Shown piece after piece: positions 51,807 to 60,794 of a stretch of DNA of 64,000 bases; position 1 is the stretch's first letter, and each line of letters starts with the position of its first letter. The notes below the pieces were generated by a model. That model made no database searches. It was not told the origin of the DNA and saw only the letters and a list, made by a program, of their open reading frames with translations. Location of the stretch: NCBI GenBank assembly GCA_964567755.1, contig CAZMNW010000052.1:30679-94678 (forward strand), written 5' to 3'. The position numbers and the translations under genes were made by a program. This DNA is from DASRJW01 sp964567755. GTDB lineage: Bacteria; Krumholzibacteriota; Krumholzibacteriia; G020349025.

Positions 51807-53327
51807 TCAGCGGCGCTCGCTTTCACGCAGCGAGAAGACGGTGTAGTCCGGGTTGGGGCCGAGCTGGCCCACGTCCGAATCGGTGCGTCGGAATCGCTCC
51901 ACCGGCTCGTAGAGGCGGGTGAATTCGGGAGTCGCCCAGCGCGGGAAGTTGGGGGAACGCGTCGACGCGACCACGAACCGCGGCCGCTCGGCGAGCACCA
52001 GGGCGACGTGGGCGAGCGGATCTGCGGCGTGATCTCGGTAGAAACGCAAGGTCTCGGGCGACACGAGCCCGGCCCCGTCCAGGATCCTGCGGCCGGAAAC
52101 CCAGCCGACGTAGCCGATGTCCCCTGCAAACACGGTTTCCGTCACTGCCGAGTGGTCGCGGATCCAGCCACCCATCGGAACGTAGACCGAGAGTATGACG
52201 TTTCTGAAGGCCCGCACCGAGGCCAGATTGCGTGGCCACACGAAGGCGGAGAGCGCCAACCACACGAGCGCGATGGCAGCCGATCGAGGTCTCGGCGGCA
52301 GGGGCACAATGCCGGCGAGCGCCAATGCGCCGGCCGCTGCGCCGAGCAACAACCCGGGCACCACCATTGGCATGTACCAGGCCGCAAAGAACGGTGGCCG
52401 GCCGATCAGCATGAACAGCAGATAAAGCCCGGTCCAACCGAGCCACAACCGGGGGGATGCCGTCCGGCTTCGCCGCAACAACGCCAAGGCTCCCACGACG
52501 AACAGCAGCCATAACCCGACCAGCATCGGGTTGCGGCCGATGAACGCGACTATCCAGTCGGCGAACGTTGCCCCCGCGCTGAACTGCTTCGCCGTGAGCG
52601 AGTTCGGAATCACGGTTCCAAAGTAGGACAACGCGAACACGAACCACGGTAGCGTCACCGCGAGCGCGCTCGCGACCAGCACCCACAATGCACGTGGCTG
52701 GCCCTGCCGTTCGCTGATCCAGATCTCCAACAGGAAGAGCGGCGCCAGAAGGACGGCCTCGACGCGCACTAGGAAGGCCAAGCCCACGAGCAAGCCCGTG
52801 CGGGCGAAACGCCGACTTTCGAAGCTTGCCATCGCCACCAAGACGAGAAACAGGAAGAGCTGGCATTCCATGCCGTAGGTGCAAGCTTGCAGCGGAATGT
52901 AAAACGTCGAGTAGAGCACGAGCCACAGCCAGGCGAGGGCTCGATCCACACGGTTTCGTAGAGCGAGCCAGCCCACGAGGGCGATCAGAACGTCGAAGAC
53001 GACTCCCAGCCAGGGCGCCGTCACTTCGGGCGACAGCCCGAAACACGCCGCCAGGCCAAGCACGAGCGTGAAGAGAGGCGTCGTCGTGCCGAGGACCCTT
53101 TCGCCCGCGTTGTAGACGAAGCCGAGAGAGTGCGCGAGATTCGCTGCGTAGCGGTATGTAATATACGCATCGTCCTGGGCCGCCGACTGCCGGACGACGA
53201 TCGCGCGCAACGCGAAGGCCAGACACAGGACGATCGCGAGCGTTGCCGCCTCCGCCGCGGCGATTCGCGGCGGCGAGGTGCGGGACCGGCCGTCTTTTGC
53301 CGCTGTCGGCGGTGACTCGACGCTCAT
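51807..53327 (-). CDS. GT-C-fold membrane glycosyltransferase
   Basis: A 506-residue protein with about 10-11 hydrophobic segments. The first periplasmic loop AQDDAYITYRYAANLAHSLGFVYNAGERVLGTTTPLF (read in parts) carries the catalytic Asp-Asp and the GTT-S/T-PL motif of PMT_2/AftB-like transferases. A soluble C-terminal domain follows the last helix. The ATG at 53327 is chosen; upstream in-frame residues are Cys-rich and unconserved. It is isolated between two methyltransferase remnants. Confidence 0.8.
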   Translation of the reverse strand: MSVESPPTAAKDGRSRTSPPRIAAAEAATLAIVLCLAFALRAIVVRQSAAQDDAYITYRYAANLAHSLGFVYNAGERVLGTTTPLFTLVLGLAACFGLSPEVTAPWLGVVFDVLIALVGWLALRNRVDRALAWLWLVLYSTFYIPLQACTYGMECQLFLFLVLVAMASFESRRFARTGLLVGLAFLVRVEAVLLAPLFLLEIWISERQGQPRALWVLVASALAVTLPWFVFALSYFGTVIPNSLTAKQFSAGATFADWIVAFIGRNPMLVGLWLLFVVGALALLRRSRTASPRLWLGWTGLYLLFMLIGRPPFFAAWYMPMVVPGLLLGAAAGALALAGIVPLPPRPRSAAIALVWLALSAFVWPRNLASVRAFRNVILSVYVPMGGWIRDHSAVTETVFAGDIGYVGWVSGRRILDGAGLVSPETLRFYRDHAADPLAHVALVLAERPRFVVASTRSPNFPRWATPEFTRLYEPVERFRRTDSDVGQLGPNPDYTVFSLRESERR

Positions 53328-53528
53328 TCCCGCAGGGTGACACCTGCAGCACGAACGTGGCAAGCGGAGACTGTGTGCGTCAGCGGGGTTGCGCGCGCCG
53401 ATTCAAGATGTTGCGGCAGCAGCCCCCGAACGAACGATGGCTCCAGAGTTCCCGCCCTTCTTCGAGAAGACCTTCTCACCGATTTCGGAATTTCCACGCA
53501 CATGGAGAATGCTCGGCGGGTCCGGTCC

Positions 53529-53582
53529 AATTTGAAAAACGCTCTACCCCGACGAACGCGCCACTAGGAAAAAGTTCACCAC
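53529..53582 (+). repeat. 54-nt direct repeat, copy 2
   Basis: The partner of 51634-51687 (49 of 54 identical). On the minus strand it encodes the last 12 codons and the TAG of the methyltransferase pseudogene plus about 16 nt beyond. The stretch 53328-53528 between it and the GT-C start shows no recognisable gene. Confidence 0.8.
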
Positions 53583-53879
53583 CACAAGGTCCTCTGCAAA
53601 CATTTGGCTGAACGGGGCGCGGAGTCCCAAGATCCGAGAGTAGGGTTCGATTTGGCTACATTTCAATCACAGGAAGTTTTTCACGAAAGGCTGCGGCGAT
53701 CTGCGACCTACGTTGGCGATTCTGTAGGAGGGCCTATGCGAGTACATCGCCTCCCAGGCCCAAGCAGGCACACGCAGGAACTCGAACGGCCGCGTGTAGT
53801 TCCGGTGGTCGTTGACGTCGACATTGTGCGCGGTTACCCCTCCCGGCCGCAGCACGCGTGCGATCTCACCGGCCAAGTG
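53544..53879 (-). pseudogene. 5'-truncated methyltransferase pseudogene with an in-frame stop
   Basis: The minus-strand frame reads LAGEIARVLRPGG, then VDVNDHRNYTRPFEFLRV and WAWEAMYSHRPSYRIANVG, the second half of a class I SAM methyltransferase. A TGA at 53667-53669 interrupts it, and the same frame continues for 40 codons to FAEDLVVVNFFLVARSSG and the TAG at 53544-53546. Motif I and the N-terminal half are missing; similarity ends about 25 nt before the stop of the CapD-like gene. It is a disrupted gene rather than a short ORF. Confidence 0.72.
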
Positions 53880-53902
53880 GTTACCTGGTGATTGAAGGCA
53901 TT

Positions 53903-55837
53903 TTAGGCGCCGCCGCGCATCCCCGTGGAGCGCCGGAGCGGCACCACTTGCGGGACGTCGTCGTTCGCTCTCTGGGCGCCTGCGGCCGGGGACTCGAGCG
54001 CGCGCATCAACGTCATGAAGCGCGTGGCGAGCTCGCGTGGTTCGGGCGTCGTTCGCAGCAGTTCGTGCAACGTGTGCAGGAAGGATCGAAGGTCCACCGG
54101 TTGCCCACCGTCCAGGCGGGCGCGATCGATCTGCCGCACGCTCGTGGGTTCGCTGTGCTCGTGATCGAAGAAGAGCTTCTCGGACAGCTTTTCGCCGGGC
54201 CGCGTGCCGCTGATTTGTACCTGGATGTCCTCCATGAAACGCAGCCCCGAGAGCTCGACGAGTGTCCGCGCCAGGTCGAGGATGCGCACCGGCTTGCCCA
54301 TTTCGAGGACGAAGACCTCGCCGCCTTCACCCATGGCGGTCGCCTGCAAGATCAACCGCGCGGCTTCGGGGATGGTCATGAAGAAGCGTTCCATGTCGGG
54401 ATGGGTGATGGTGATCGGACCGCCGGCCGCGATTTGTTGCTTGAACAATTGGACCACGCTGCCGTCCGAATCCAGGACGTTGCCGAAGCGCACGATGACG
54501 AAGCGCGTGCGGCTGTGGCGATTCAGCTCGCGGACGATGATTTCGGCCGCGCGCTTCGATGCCCCCATGACGCTCGTGGGCTCGACCGCCTTGTCGGTCG
54601 AAACCAGCGTGAAGCGCCCGACCTCGTACTGATTGGCCAGGAGCGCGATGCTGTGGGTGGCGAGGATATTGTTGCGGATGGCCTCGTAGGGATTGTGCTC
54701 CATCATCGGCACGTGCTTGTAGGCGGCGGCATGGAAGATGTGCGACGGTCGCTGGGTGCGCAGAATCGACTCCATGCGCTCGCGGTCACCGATGTCGGCC
54801 ACCAACGGCACGATCCGCGTGCGTCCGCCATGCACCATCTTTTCCAGGTCGCGCTCCAGATAGAACAGCCGGCTCTCGGACTGCTCGACCAACAACAAGA
54901 CGTCCGGGACGTGGCGCAAGATCTGGTGGCAGAGCTCCGAGCCAATGGATCCCGCCGCGCCCGTCACCAGCACGATCTCGCCCTCGAGGAGATGACGCAC
55001 CTTGGTATCGTCGACTTCGACCGCCTCGCGCGGCAGGAGATCCTCGACGCGCACGTCACGAATCTGCTGCACGACGCTGGTGCCGCGCAGCAGCTCCGCC
55101 AGCCCCGGAACGATGCGCACGTGCGCCCCGGCGCGGCGACACCAGGTGAGGATCTCGCGGCGCGCATCGGCGTTGAGGGATGGAATGGCGAGCACCAGCT
55201 CGCGCAGCTGCGGGCCGATGTAGCGCACCAGATCGTGGCGGCCGCCGAGGACACGGGCACCGTGGATCTCTTTGCCCCATTTTTCGGGGTCGTCATCGAT
55301 GAAACCGCACAGCTCGTAGCCGAGCTCGGGCGACTGCAGGATCTCGCGCGCCATCATGCTGCCGGCGCGACCGGCGCCGTACACGACCACCGGGCGCAAC
55401 GTGGCGCCGCTCTCGAAGCGCTGCGCCTGCGCCAGTGGACTCTCGCGCCAGATGCGCAACGTGAACAGAGATACGGACAGCAGTGCCGTCGACAGCAAGA
55501 AATAGATCACGAGCACGGGCCACGGAATGGCCATCGGCTCGGGCATCAGGCTGTTGATACACAACAGCACCAACGTCGCCAGGCTGGCGCCGCGCACAAT
55601 GCCGAGAAAATCCCGCAGGCTGGCGAAATCGGTGAGCTTGCGGTAGACACGCGACCACAACAATCCGAAGACCATGACGCCGACGCCCAGGGCCAGTGCC
55701 AACGACAGGTGACGCCTCTGGAGGTCGGGGATGCGCCCCTCGAAATGCACCAGGTAGGAAGCGATGAAGCATCCCGAGAGCAAGACCAGATGCACCACGA
55801 GCCGTCGCGACACGTAGCGCATCTTCTGGGCCAGCAT
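53903..55837 (-). CDS. membrane CapD/WbpM-like nucleotide-sugar 4,6-dehydratase
   Basis: A 644-residue protein with four N-terminal transmembrane segments (to about residue 130), a CoA-binding-like Rossmann domain (VVYGAGRAGSMMAREIL) and a C-terminal SDR domain (VLVTGAAGSIGSELCHQIL). The catalytic region reads STDKAVEPTSVMGASKRAAE, where Met replaces the SDR Tyr, as in the long WbpM/PglF enzymes. It would convert UDP-GlcNAc to a UDP-4-keto-6-deoxy sugar, the substrate of the DegT aminotransferase upstream. The ATG at 55837 has AAGGAG seven bases upstream. Confidence 0.88.
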   Translation of the reverse strand: MLAQKMRYVSRRLVVHLVLLSGCFIASYLVHFEGRIPDLQRRHLSLALALGVGVMVFGLLWSRVYRKLTDFASLRDFLGIVRGASLATLVLLCINSLMPEPMAIPWPVLVIYFLLSTALLSVSLFTLRIWRESPLAQAQRFESGATLRPVVVYGAGRAGSMMAREILQSPELGYELCGFIDDDPEKWGKEIHGARVLGGRHDLVRYIGPQLRELVLAIPSLNADARREILTWCRRAGAHVRIVPGLAELLRGTSVVQQIRDVRVEDLLPREAVEVDDTKVRHLLEGEIVLVTGAAGSIGSELCHQILRHVPDVLLLVEQSESRLFYLERDLEKMVHGGRTRIVPLVADIGDRERMESILRTQRPSHIFHAAAYKHVPMMEHNPYEAIRNNILATHSIALLANQYEVGRFTLVSTDKAVEPTSVMGASKRAAEIIVRELNRHSRTRFVIVRFGNVLDSDGSVVQLFKQQIAAGGPITITHPDMERFFMTIPEAARLILQATAMGEGGEVFVLEMGKPVRILDLARTLVELSGLRFMEDIQVQISGTRPGEKLSEKLFFDHEHSEPTSVRQIDRARLDGGQPVDLRSFLHTLHELLRTTPEPRELATRFMTLMRALESPAAGAQRANDDVPQVVPLRRSTGMRGGA

Positions 55838-55900
55838 CCACGCACTCCTTTGCGTCAGAGAGGCATGTCGTCGCCAAACCGCGGCCGCAGTCCCTCTGCG

Positions 55901-57073
55901 TCAGACCTGGACCGTCGCCCGCGTCGCCACCGCCTCGATGATCGAGACGATGCGCGCGATCTCGTCCTCGCGCAGTCCGACATAGAGCGGCAGGTCGAGG
56001 ATTTGCCGGGCCACCAGATCGGTCGCGGCAAGGTCGCCCGGTCGCGTCGGGCACCACGGGCGATACGCCGCCATGCGATGCACCGGAGGGTCGAAGTAGG
56101 TACGCGTCTCGATGCCATTGCGCTCCAGGAGCCGGCGCACGTCATCGCGGCTGGCGCCGAACTCGCGCTCCACAATGCGCAAGCTGAAATCCTTGAACGA
56201 GGAGGTGTTGCCGTCCTCGACCTGCTGCAGGCGAACACCGCGCAGCTTGCCGAGTCCCTCGGCATAGAGACCGACCAGTCGGCGGCGCTCTTCGACGTTG
56301 CGCTGCAAGGCCGGCAACGACTGCAAGCCGACGACGGCGTGCAGCTCGCTCATGCGCGCGTTGAGTCCGATGAACTCGCAGTCGTAGTTGCCCGGGTTGC
56401 CATAGTTGCGGCCAATACGCACCCGACGAGCGATGTCTGCATCCCGCAGACTCACCAGGCCGCCCTCGCAGGCGGTGATCGTCTTGGTCGGAGACAGGCT
56501 GAACACCTCGGCATCGCCGAAGGTGCCCGCGGGCCGACCCTGGTAGGTGGATCCGAGCGCGTGCGCGGCATCGAGGATGAGCTTGATCCCGTGCTGCGCG
56601 GCGATGCGCTCCAACGCCGTCAGATCGGGCGGGTTGCCGCTCACGTACACGGCGACGATGGCGGCGGTCTGCGGCGTGATCTTCCGCGTCAGGTCTTCGA
56701 CGTCCACGGCCAGCGTTTCCGGGTCGCAATCGACGAAGACCGGCCGACAGCCGCTCCAGACGATCGCATGCGCCGAGGCCATGAAGGTGAAGCTCGGGAC
56801 GAGGACCTCGCCCTGCACTTCCAACGCCCGCAATGCCAGCATCAAGCCTGCGGTACAGCTGTTGACGGCCACGACCTCGCGCCCCGGCAGCAATTCCGCC
56901 GCCTTGCGCTCGAAAGCGGCCACGTTGCGGCCATTGGTGAGTTCGCCCGAGGACCAGATCTCGCGCAGCAGTGGCAGGACTGATTCGAAATCGGGCAGCG
57001 TCGGCGCCGCCACGTGAATCCGACGAGTGTTCGCTCTGGAATCCGAGCTGTCTCGGTCCTTCGGTGCGTGCAC
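55901..57073 (-). CDS. DegT/DnrJ/EryC1-family sugar aminotransferase
   Basis: A 390-residue PLP enzyme: SGELTNGRNVAAFE, VNSCTAGLMLALRAL, VPSFTFMASAHAI, DAAHALGSTYQGR, and the PLP-lysine motif SLSPTKTITACEGG, with NARMSELHAVVGLQSL. It aminates a keto-sugar nucleotide, fitting the dehydratase 63 bases downstream. The GTG at 57073 follows GGGAGG by five bases; longer in-frame starts add about 36 unconserved Arg/His-rich residues. Confidence 0.9.
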   Translation of the reverse strand: MHAPKDRDSSDSRANTRRIHVAAPTLPDFESVLPLLREIWSSGELTNGRNVAAFERKAAELLPGREVVAVNSCTAGLMLALRALEVQGEVLVPSFTFMASAHAIVWSGCRPVFVDCDPETLAVDVEDLTRKITPQTAAIVAVYVSGNPPDLTALERIAAQHGIKLILDAAHALGSTYQGRPAGTFGDAEVFSLSPTKTITACEGGLVSLRDADIARRVRIGRNYGNPGNYDCEFIGLNARMSELHAVVGLQSLPALQRNVEERRRLVGLYAEGLGKLRGVRLQQVEDGNTSSFKDFSLRIVEREFGASRDDVRRLLERNGIETRTYFDPPVHRMAAYRPWCPTRPGDLAATDLVARQILDLPLYVGLREDEIARIVSIIEAVATRATVQV

Positions 57074-57244
57074 GACGACCTCCCTCTCCGCGACCCGGTG
57101 CCGGTCCCTGGCGCATGGCGACACGCCGATGTGCGGGCCGGACCTCTGCTTCCGTGCGTGCGGGGTGGTGAAACGCAACAAGCATGCCCGCGGCCGCGCT
57201 CCTTGCCGCGATCGCCGATCGCTGTGGAGTCGTGAGCGCCGCCG

Positions 57245-57273
57245 TTGACAGTCGCAGCACGAAGGTCTATCTC
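57245..57273 (+). promoter_or_regulatory. candidate sigma70 promoter for murB
   Basis: A perfect -35 TTGACA (57245-57250) is 17 nt from TATCTC (57268-57273), a weak -10 (3/6). The predicted leader to the GTG at 57315 is about 35 nt. Confidence 0.5.
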
Positions 57274-57314
57274 CGAAACGGTGTCACAACTCCACGCCAG
57301 CCCGGAGCACCGAC

Positions 57315-58211
57315 GTGGCCTTTCGCGATGAACTGCAGCGCATCACATCCGGACGCGTCAGGACCGACGAACGTCTCGACCGCCACACGACTTTCCGCAT
57401 CGGGGGTCCGGCGGAGTTCTATGTCGCCCCGCGGTCCGTACCCGAGGTCGCCGCAATCGCCGCCCTCGCGCATGCCGAAGCGGTGCCACTCCGCGTCCTC
57501 GGCAACGGTTCGAATCTCATCGTTCCGGACGCAGGCGTGCGCGGACTGGTGTTGCATGTCTCGCGTGCCCTTGCCGGGGTCGAAGCGAGCGCGCATGAAC
57601 TGCGCGCCGGCGCCGGGTTGCCGCTCGTGCAGCTCATGCAGGTCGCGGCGCGCGCAGGCCTGGAAGGCATGGAATGGGCCTGCGGCATCCCGGGCACCGT
57701 CGGCGGCGCCGTGCTCACCAACGCCGGCACACCGGCTGGCGACATGGGCGGCGTGGTGACAGGCATCGACGTCGTCGAACGCGACGGCACGTTGCAGAGT
57801 TTGCCACCGAGTGCATTCGCCTTCGCGTACCGCAAGAGCTCGCTGCGCGGCGCCGGACGCATCGTCGTCGGCGCCAGCGTGCGCCTGCAAGCGGGCGATC
57901 GCGCTGCCATCTTCGAGCGCATCAAGTCGGCGAACCAGCGCCGGCTACTCACCCAACCCGTGGGAACCTGGAACTCCGGCTGCATTTTCAAGAACTGCCC
58001 GCCGCACCGCATCGGCCAGGAAATCGATCGCGCCGGGCTCAAGGGCCATCGCGTCGGCCAGGCCAGCGTGTCCACGGTGCACGGCAACTTCATTGTCAAC
58101 GAGGGGGGCGCGCGTGCCGACGACGTCCTCGAACTCATCGCCACCCTCAAGCACGCGCTCGAACCGCGGCTCGGCGTTCGACTCGAAGAAGAAGTCGAGA
58201 TCTGGTCCTGA
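57315..58211 (+). CDS. murB: UDP-N-acetylenolpyruvoylglucosamine reductase
   Basis: A 298-residue MurB. FAD-binding features HTTFRIGGPAEF, GNGSNLIV, GIPGTVGGAVLTNAG and the catalytic-loop NSGCIFKNCP are visible, with HGNFIVNEGGARADDV near the end. It reduces UDP-GlcNAc-enolpyruvate to UDP-MurNAc with NADPH. The GTG at 57315 has GGAG seven bases upstream. It is an isolated peptidoglycan gene inside a nucleotide-sugar region, convergent with the soluble CapD-like gene. Confidence 0.93.
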   Translation: MAFRDELQRITSGRVRTDERLDRHTTFRIGGPAEFYVAPRSVPEVAAIAALAHAEAVPLRVLGNGSNLIVPDAGVRGLVLHVSRALAGVEASAHELRAGAGLPLVQLMQVAARAGLEGMEWACGIPGTVGGAVLTNAGTPAGDMGGVVTGIDVVERDGTLQSLPPSAFAFAYRKSSLRGAGRIVVGASVRLQAGDRAAIFERIKSANQRRLLTQPVGTWNSGCIFKNCPPHRIGQEIDRAGLKGHRVGQASVSTVHGNFIVNEGGARADDVLELIATLKHALEPRLGVRLEEEVEIWS

Positions 58212-58242
58212 GGAAGTCGAGCCCTGGCGCCGGGCGCGCCGC

Positions 58243-59658
58243 TCAGGCAGCGGGTTCGTAATCCGGCAGGATGGCGGCGAGACGAATGCGGATTCCCGCG
58301 TCATCACCGGCACGCGCGAGGGCGGTGAGGTTTTCGGCGGCCGCGACGGCGTCGGGGACCTGGAGTGCACCGAGTCGCGCCATGAGAATGTGCGGATGTG
58401 GCGAGGGCAGCTCCGTATCGGTTTGCGCCTGCAGCTCTTCGTGCAGCTTTTCGCCGGGGCGCATGCCGGTGAACCGAATCGGCACCTGCTCGGGGTCGAA
58501 GCCAGAGAGTGCGACCAACGTGCGCGCCAAATCGACGATCTTCACCGCTTCGCCCATGCGCAAGGTGAACACTTCACCTCCGCGCCCGAGGGCGGCCGCC
58601 TGCAGCACCAGCAGGCACGCTTCGCGAATGGTCATGAAATAGCGCGACGCCTCGGCGTGCGTCACCGTGAGCGGCACACCGCGACGTAGCTGGGCCTGGA
58701 ACAAGGTCACGACGCTGCCGCGGCTGGCGAGCACGTTGCCGAAACGCACAGCGAGCAAGCGTGTCGAGCTCCCCGCGGCCTGCAACGCTTGCAGCACATG
58801 CTCGGTCAAACGTTTGCTCGCACCCATGACGCTGCTTGGCCGCACGGCTTTGTCGGTGGACACGAACACGAGGCGCTCGGCGCCCGCGTCCTGCGCCGCG
58901 CGCACCACGTTCAGCGTTCCGTGGACATTGTTCAGGATCGCTTCGCTGGCGAAGCGTTCCATGTAGGGCACGTGCTTGTGCGCGGCGGCGTGGAACACGA
59001 TCTCCGGCAGCAGGCGGCGCGCCATGCGCCGCACCGCGGCATCGTCGCGGATGTCGGCGATCACGGCCTCGCAACGCAGCTCGGGATGCAAGTCGCGCAG
59101 CTCGTTGTCGATGTCGAAAACCGAGTTCTCGCCGCGCCCCAGCAGCACCAGCATTTCCGGTGCGAAGCGCGCGATTTGCCGGCACAGCTCCTGGCCGATC
59201 GAGCCGCCAGCGCCCGTCACCAGCACGCGCTTGCCACGCAACACCGCGGCGATGGGTTCTTCGACCAGCTCCACCGTCTCGCGTCCGAGAAGATCCTCGG
59301 GCCGCACCGGCCGGATGTGTTCGAAGTGCACGTCGCCGCGAATGATCTCGAGCAAGCCGGGCACGATGCGCGAGGCCACGCGGGCGCGGGCGCACAACGC
59401 TACCAGCCGGCGAATCAGCGTTCCATGTGCGGTGGGAATGGCGATGAGAACTTCGTCGACGGCGTGGGTGCGCACGATGTCGACGAGCGCGTCGAGCGCG
59501 CCGAGCACCGGCAACCCCGCGACCTGGGTCCCGTGCAGACGCGGATCGTCGTCGACGAATCCGACCGGAACCAGGCCGGCCTCGGGATGCTGGCGCACCT
59601 CCGACGCGGTCATGCGTCCCGCAACACCAGCACCCGCCAACAGCACGCGCTTCGCCAT
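58243..59658 (-). CDS. soluble CapD-like nucleotide-sugar dehydratase/epimerase
   Basis: A 471-residue relative of the protein at 53903 without the membrane segments. It begins directly with a Rossmann CoA-binding-like domain (VLLAGAGVAGRMTASEV), then the SDR domain VLVTGAGGSIGQELCRQIARF, and the STDKAVRPSSVMGASKR catalytic region with Met in place of Tyr. RGKRVLVTG and PGEKLHEEL are also present. Loss of the transmembrane domain suggests a cytosolic isoenzyme. A strong promoter candidate places the transcript start at or next to the ATG, so translation may be leaderless or begin a few codons later. Confidence 0.85.
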   Translation of the reverse strand: MAKRVLLAGAGVAGRMTASEVRQHPEAGLVPVGFVDDDPRLHGTQVAGLPVLGALDALVDIVRTHAVDEVLIAIPTAHGTLIRRLVALCARARVASRIVPGLLEIIRGDVHFEHIRPVRPEDLLGRETVELVEEPIAAVLRGKRVLVTGAGGSIGQELCRQIARFAPEMLVLLGRGENSVFDIDNELRDLHPELRCEAVIADIRDDAAVRRMARRLLPEIVFHAAAHKHVPYMERFASEAILNNVHGTLNVVRAAQDAGAERLVFVSTDKAVRPSSVMGASKRLTEHVLQALQAAGSSTRLLAVRFGNVLASRGSVVTLFQAQLRRGVPLTVTHAEASRYFMTIREACLLVLQAAALGRGGEVFTLRMGEAVKIVDLARTLVALSGFDPEQVPIRFTGMRPGEKLHEELQAQTDTELPSPHPHILMARLGALQVPDAVAAAENLTALARAGDDAGIRIRLAAILPDYEPAA

Positions 59659-59664
59659 CCGGCG

Positions 59665-59692
59665 AGTCTAGCAGTGGCGTCGAAGGTGGCAA
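59665..59692 (-). promoter_or_regulatory. candidate extended -10 promoter of soluble CapD-like gene
   Basis: On the minus strand TTGCCA (59687-59692, five of six) and TAGACT (59665-59670) are 16 nt apart with TGC preceding the -10. The expected transcript start coincides with the ATG at 59658. Confidence 0.5.
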
Positions 59693-59751
59693 AGAACCGA
59701 AGCGAGGTCGAGTCGAAAGGAGCCGGTCGCCGCAGCTCGCGCGGGCGAGAC

Positions 59752-60705
59752 TCAGCGCACGCCCGCACCCCGGAAGCGTTGCTTGACGTCGCCCCAACGC
59801 ATCGCTTCGATGGCGACCTGCAGCCAGGTCGTCCCATCGACGCTGCGCTCGACGACGTCAGCATCCCCGGTGGCGATGAACTGGGTGCCGTCGAAGATCA
59901 CACCGTGGAAGGTGACCCGGCGCGGCGACGGCACCTCGAACCAACTGCCGGAGGGGCCACTCCCGACGGCGCGCAGGATGGTGCCCTGCGTTCCCACCGC
60001 GACGAAGAGCGTGGCATCCGCGGTGACGTCGAGGAGATCCTGCCCGGTCGGGCTGGTGACTTGCGACCAACCGAGACCTGAATCGGTGCTGCGAAAGATG
60101 ACGCCGCCGAGGCCGACGGCGACGAAGACCGCGCCCTGTGAGTCGACTCCTCGCAGCGCAGGCGCGCCCGACAATTGTTGGCGCGCCCACGAAAGGCCTT
60201 GGTCGGTGCTGCGCAGCACCGTGCCTTGATCGCCGACCGCGACGAGGATGGTGCCGTTCGACGCCACGCCGTAGAGCGATGCGCCACCCGGGGACTGCGT
60301 CGTGTCCCAGACAGCGACGGTGGAAAGACGGCGAATGGTCGTCCCCGCATCGCCTACGGCCACGAGATAACTGCCATGGTCGATCACATCGTGCAGAGTG
60401 GCGCTGACCGAGGAAGTCTCGTCACTCCAGCCCAATCCCCCATCGGAACTGCGAGCCACGCGACCGCCGTCCCCGACGACGACGAAGAGCCCGGATAAGT
60501 ACGCCGCGCCGTGCAGTGCCGCGCTACTGCCCGTGGCTTGGACACTCCAGCTGGTGGCTCCGGCGCCGCTGCGATAGGCCGCGCCGTCATTTCGTGCCGC
60601 CACGTAGCTCGTCCCACCACGCGCTACGCGATAGAGATCTGCCGCCAGCGTTCCACCTGGCAGCAGCAGCGTCAGGAAAAATGGAATCAGTCTGTTGTTC
60701 ATCAT
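59752..60705 (-). CDS. secreted YCF48/BNR-type propeller protein
   Basis: A 317-residue protein with a signal peptide (MMNNRLIPFFLTLLLPGGTL, then AA) and seven or so repeats of about 40 residues. Each has a VAVGDxGTxxRSTDxGxxW pattern, for example FVVVGDGGRVARSSDGGLGW and VAVGDQGTVLRSTDQGLSW, as in YCF48-like photosynthesis-assembly and sialidase-type propellers. The start at 60705 follows GAGAGG. It lies 89 nt downstream of the TonB receptor gene on the same strand and may be cotranscribed. The function is unknown. Confidence 0.75.
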   Translation of the reverse strand: MMNNRLIPFFLTLLLPGGTLAADLYRVARGGTSYVAARNDGAAYRSGAGATSWSVQATGSSAALHGAAYLSGLFVVVGDGGRVARSSDGGLGWSDETSSVSATLHDVIDHGSYLVAVGDAGTTIRRLSTVAVWDTTQSPGGASLYGVASNGTILVAVGDQGTVLRSTDQGLSWARQQLSGAPALRGVDSQGAVFVAVGLGGVIFRSTDSGLGWSQVTSPTGQDLLDVTADATLFVAVGTQGTILRAVGSGPSGSWFEVPSPRRVTFHGVIFDGTQFIATGDADVVERSVDGTTWLQVAIEAMRWGDVKQRFRGAGVR

Positions 60706-60794
60706 AATAGCCTCTCGAGCCCGACGGTGTCCGCACGGGTACTCGACGATGGTGGTTTGGAAGTTTCGTTCCAGGACCGCCACGATCCGCCGTT

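Noticed and set aside
22802..53536. 13-mer TTCAAATTGGACC shared between 22802-22814 and 53524-53536 (opposite strands)
   Set aside because: Dozens of 13-mer matches are expected by chance in 64 kb and the contexts are unrelated.
53858..56983. Plus-strand frame of about 1,040 codons opposite the CapD-like and DegT genes
   Set aside because: It is the antisense shadow of two clearly conserved minus-strand genes; His/Arg/Asp-rich composition is typical of GC-rich antisense frames.
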